In this document: positions 62,676-64,000 of the stretch, piece after piece
Layout: every line of letters begins with the position of its first letter
Position numbering within the stretch: the stretch's first letter is position 1
Assembly (NCBI GenBank): GCA_963834015.1
Contig: CAWIAG010000004.1
Location: 1,302,001-1,366,000, forward strand
From: FEN-1297 sp963834015
Lineage (GTDB): Bacteria; Bacteroidota; Ignavibacteria; Ignavibacteriales; Ignavibacteriaceae
DNA: 64,000 nt
Reading direction: 5' to 3'
Made by a program: the position numbers and the translations under genes
Notes under the pieces: generated by a model
The model's database searches: none
What the model was told of the DNA's origin: nothing
What the model saw: the letters and a program-made list of their open reading frames with translations, nothing else

Positions 62676-63883
62676 ATTTAATCAACGAAATACAACCGGC
62701 TAAATCCCGCGTCCCTACATTAGTAGTAGTCGATGACGAAGAATATATTCTGTCTACTTTAAAAAGTTTGTTCAGAAAAGAAGGATATCAAATGCATTTC
62801 TTTTCATCTCCGGTCTTAGCTCTTGAATTCCTCCGTCAACACGAAACCGACGTATTAATTACCGATATGAGAATGCCTGAAATGGGCGGAACAGAACTGT
62901 TGGAATATTCGACTGATATATGCCCAAACGCAATCCGGCTGATTATTAGCGGGTATGAACAAAAATCGATGATATTAAGTGCAATATCGCGTGGATTGGC
63001 CAGAAATTATATCATGAAACCATGGGATGATGAACAACTGAAGTCGCTTGTACATGAATCTATGGAACTTCAACAGACTATGCGGCAAAAACATTTACAG
63101 GATTTACTGTTATCATTCAAAAATCTGCCCTCGCCTCCGCAGCTTCATAAAAAGTTAAAAAAAATATTAGAGAAAACTCCCCTGCCGGTGAAAGAAATTA
63201 CATCTGAAATTGAGAAGAGCCCTGCAGTGGTTGCAAAACTTTTAAGAATGTCAAATTCGGTTTGCTACAGTTCGTATAAAAATATCAAAAGTGTCTTTGA
63301 TGCAATTTCTTTTGTAGGCACTGAAGAAGTGCTGAATATTGTATTGAGCCTTGAATCTTTTGATAATGTTTGTGCCCAGGCTTTACCGGAAATAATCCAT
63401 AAAACAGAAGATCTTAGGGAAAAATCAATTTTAAGAGCGCAGATTGCCCGTGAGATTTCTCTAAGATGGGATGTAAAAGTTGATTCCGAAGAAGCTTATG
63501 TTGCCGGGTTAATGCTTGACATCGGCCTCATTTTCCGTTTCTGCTCTTCGCGCGATAAGTTTAATAAATTTTTTTCGATTTACAATGAAGGGGAAAAGTC
63601 AATGTTATTAATCGATAAAGAAATATACACAATTTCTCACGACGAGGTAGGCGAGGCCCTGTTAACATATTGGAATTTTTCTCCTGAAGTTATTACTGCA
63701 GTTGGAAATCACCACCGCTATGCTTGTAATAACCCGTTAACAACTATTGTACAGATAGCGGACTTGATTGTTCAGGATAAAGATTCGCTTCCTCATGATC
63801 CCTGTATTGATGATTTAGCGGAAGAATGGAAAATGAAACTTACTGCTTTTTTGGAAAAAATTTATAATTCTCAAATATCTTAA
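62672..63883 (+). CDS. Response regulator: REC + HDOD domain (second copy)
   Basis: A 403-aa paralogue of 26906-28117. The receiver keeps VVVDDEEYI, VLITDMRMPEMGG and YIMKPWDDEQL. The HDOD domain from about 150 has LPSPPQLHKKL, IEKSPAVVAKLLRMSNS, VFDAISFVGTEEVLNIV and ISHDEVGEALLTYWNFSP. Its ATG overlaps the kinase stop (ATGA, 62672-62675), and GAGGAGG lies upstream within the kinase gene, so translation is coupled. It is likely the phospho-acceptor of the kinase. The output of the HDOD domain is unknown. Confidence 0.9.
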   Translation: MNLINEIQPAKSRVPTLVVVDDEEYILSTLKSLFRKEGYQMHFFSSPVLALEFLRQHETDVLITDMRMPEMGGTELLEYSTDICPNAIRLIISGYEQKSMILSAISRGLARNYIMKPWDDEQLKSLVHESMELQQTMRQKHLQDLLLSFKNLPSPPQLHKKLKKILEKTPLPVKEITSEIEKSPAVVAKLLRMSNSVCYSSYKNIKSVFDAISFVGTEEVLNIVLSLESFDNVCAQALPEIIHKTEDLREKSILRAQIAREISLRWDVKVDSEEAYVAGLMLDIGLIFRFCSSRDKFNKFFSIYNEGEKSMLLIDKEIYTISHDEVGEALLTYWNFSPEVITAVGNHHRYACNNPLTTIVQIADLIVQDKDSLPHDPCIDDLAEEWKMKLTAFLEKIYNSQIS

Positions 63884-63890
63884 GGAATTT

Positions 63891-64000
63891 ATGGATAATT
63901 ATACAGAAAATAGAAAAATTTTATATGTAGATGATGAGCAGGAACTACTTAACTCTTTTACCTCATTAATGCGGAAGGAAAATTTACAAATTTCTACGTT
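63891..64000 (+). CDS. REC-containing protein, start only (third gene of module copy 2)
   Basis: The ATG at 63891 follows AAGGA by 4 nt and begins MDNYTENRKILYVDDEQELL, then FTSLMRKENLQIST to the window end. It matches the start of the REC/degenerate HD-GYP protein at 25685-26899 (MENFIENRKILYVDDESELL). It is in the same position, third after kinase and REC-HDOD, 7 bp after the previous stop. It is truncated by the window edge, so its C-terminal domain is not seen. Confidence 0.85.
   Translation, partial: MDNYTENRKILYVDDEQELLNSFTSLMRKENLQIST

Noticed and set aside
25685..64000. Inverted pair of signalling modules as ends of one large composite element
   Set aside because: The intervening 27 kb holds unrelated housekeeping-like and envelope genes, the modules differ strongly in kinase length and no terminal repeats or duplications were seen.

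Overview
The window looks like chromosome from a low-GC, Gram-negative member of the Ignavibacteriota / Bacteroidota-Chlorobiota group. I infer this from four secreted proteins that end in type IX secretion (T9SS) C-terminal domains, several with the YQNFPNPFNP-type motif common in Ignavibacteria. Four TonB-dependent outer-membrane receptors and many very large PAS-repeat histidine kinases fit the same group. No rRNA, tRNA or CRISPR array is visible.

Layout. (1) 1-13.2 kb, almost all on the minus strand: an MqsRA-like toxin/Panacea-antitoxin pair, a small membrane protein, a QueG-like Fe-S protein, an ICMT-like methyltransferase, a truncated PanE-like gene, a gene split by an in-frame stop, an S41 lipoprotein protease, a CZB-domain protein, an amidohydrolase and a TonB receptor preceded by a small His/Cys protein. 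(2) 13.33-16.82 kb: an intact 3,487-bp IS1595-family transposon with near-perfect inverted ends and a perfect 8-bp target duplication. It carries a single-chain restriction-modification enzyme and a 49-aa ORF in one translationally coupled operon with the transposase. (3) 17-25.6 kb: two T9SS-exported arylsulfotransferase-like proteins (the second frameshifted), a small exported protein, a repeat island and a TonB receptor. (4) 25.7-30.7 kb: a three-gene signalling operon (PAS histidine kinase, REC-HDOD, REC-degenerate HD-GYP). (5) 31-40 kb: an NRAMP transporter, a FecA-like receptor, an orphan LuxR-type regulator with a non-canonical receiver, an IS110-family element with a candidate bridge RNA, and a T9SS beta-helix protein. 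(6) 40.9-50.5 kb: two giant multi-PAS kinases with stand-alone receivers. (7) 50.9-57 kb: a flavin oxidoreductase, a T9SS metalloprotease and a TonB receptor. (8) 57.4-64 kb, plus strand: a second copy of the signalling operon of region 4. Its kinase has grown to 1,755 aa by tandem PAS duplication, and the third gene runs off the window.

How they fit together. Much of the window is concerned with sensing and with the envelope: receptors and T9SS cargo deal with the outside, and kinase/receiver sets provide signalling. Intergenic spaces hold several families of short palindromic repeats, many placed directly after stop codons. The most notable elements are the restriction-modification transposon, the duplicated kinase/HDOD/HD-GYP module with its internal PAS expansion, and the IS110 element with a structured leader. 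All functions are read from sequence motifs; no database search was run.
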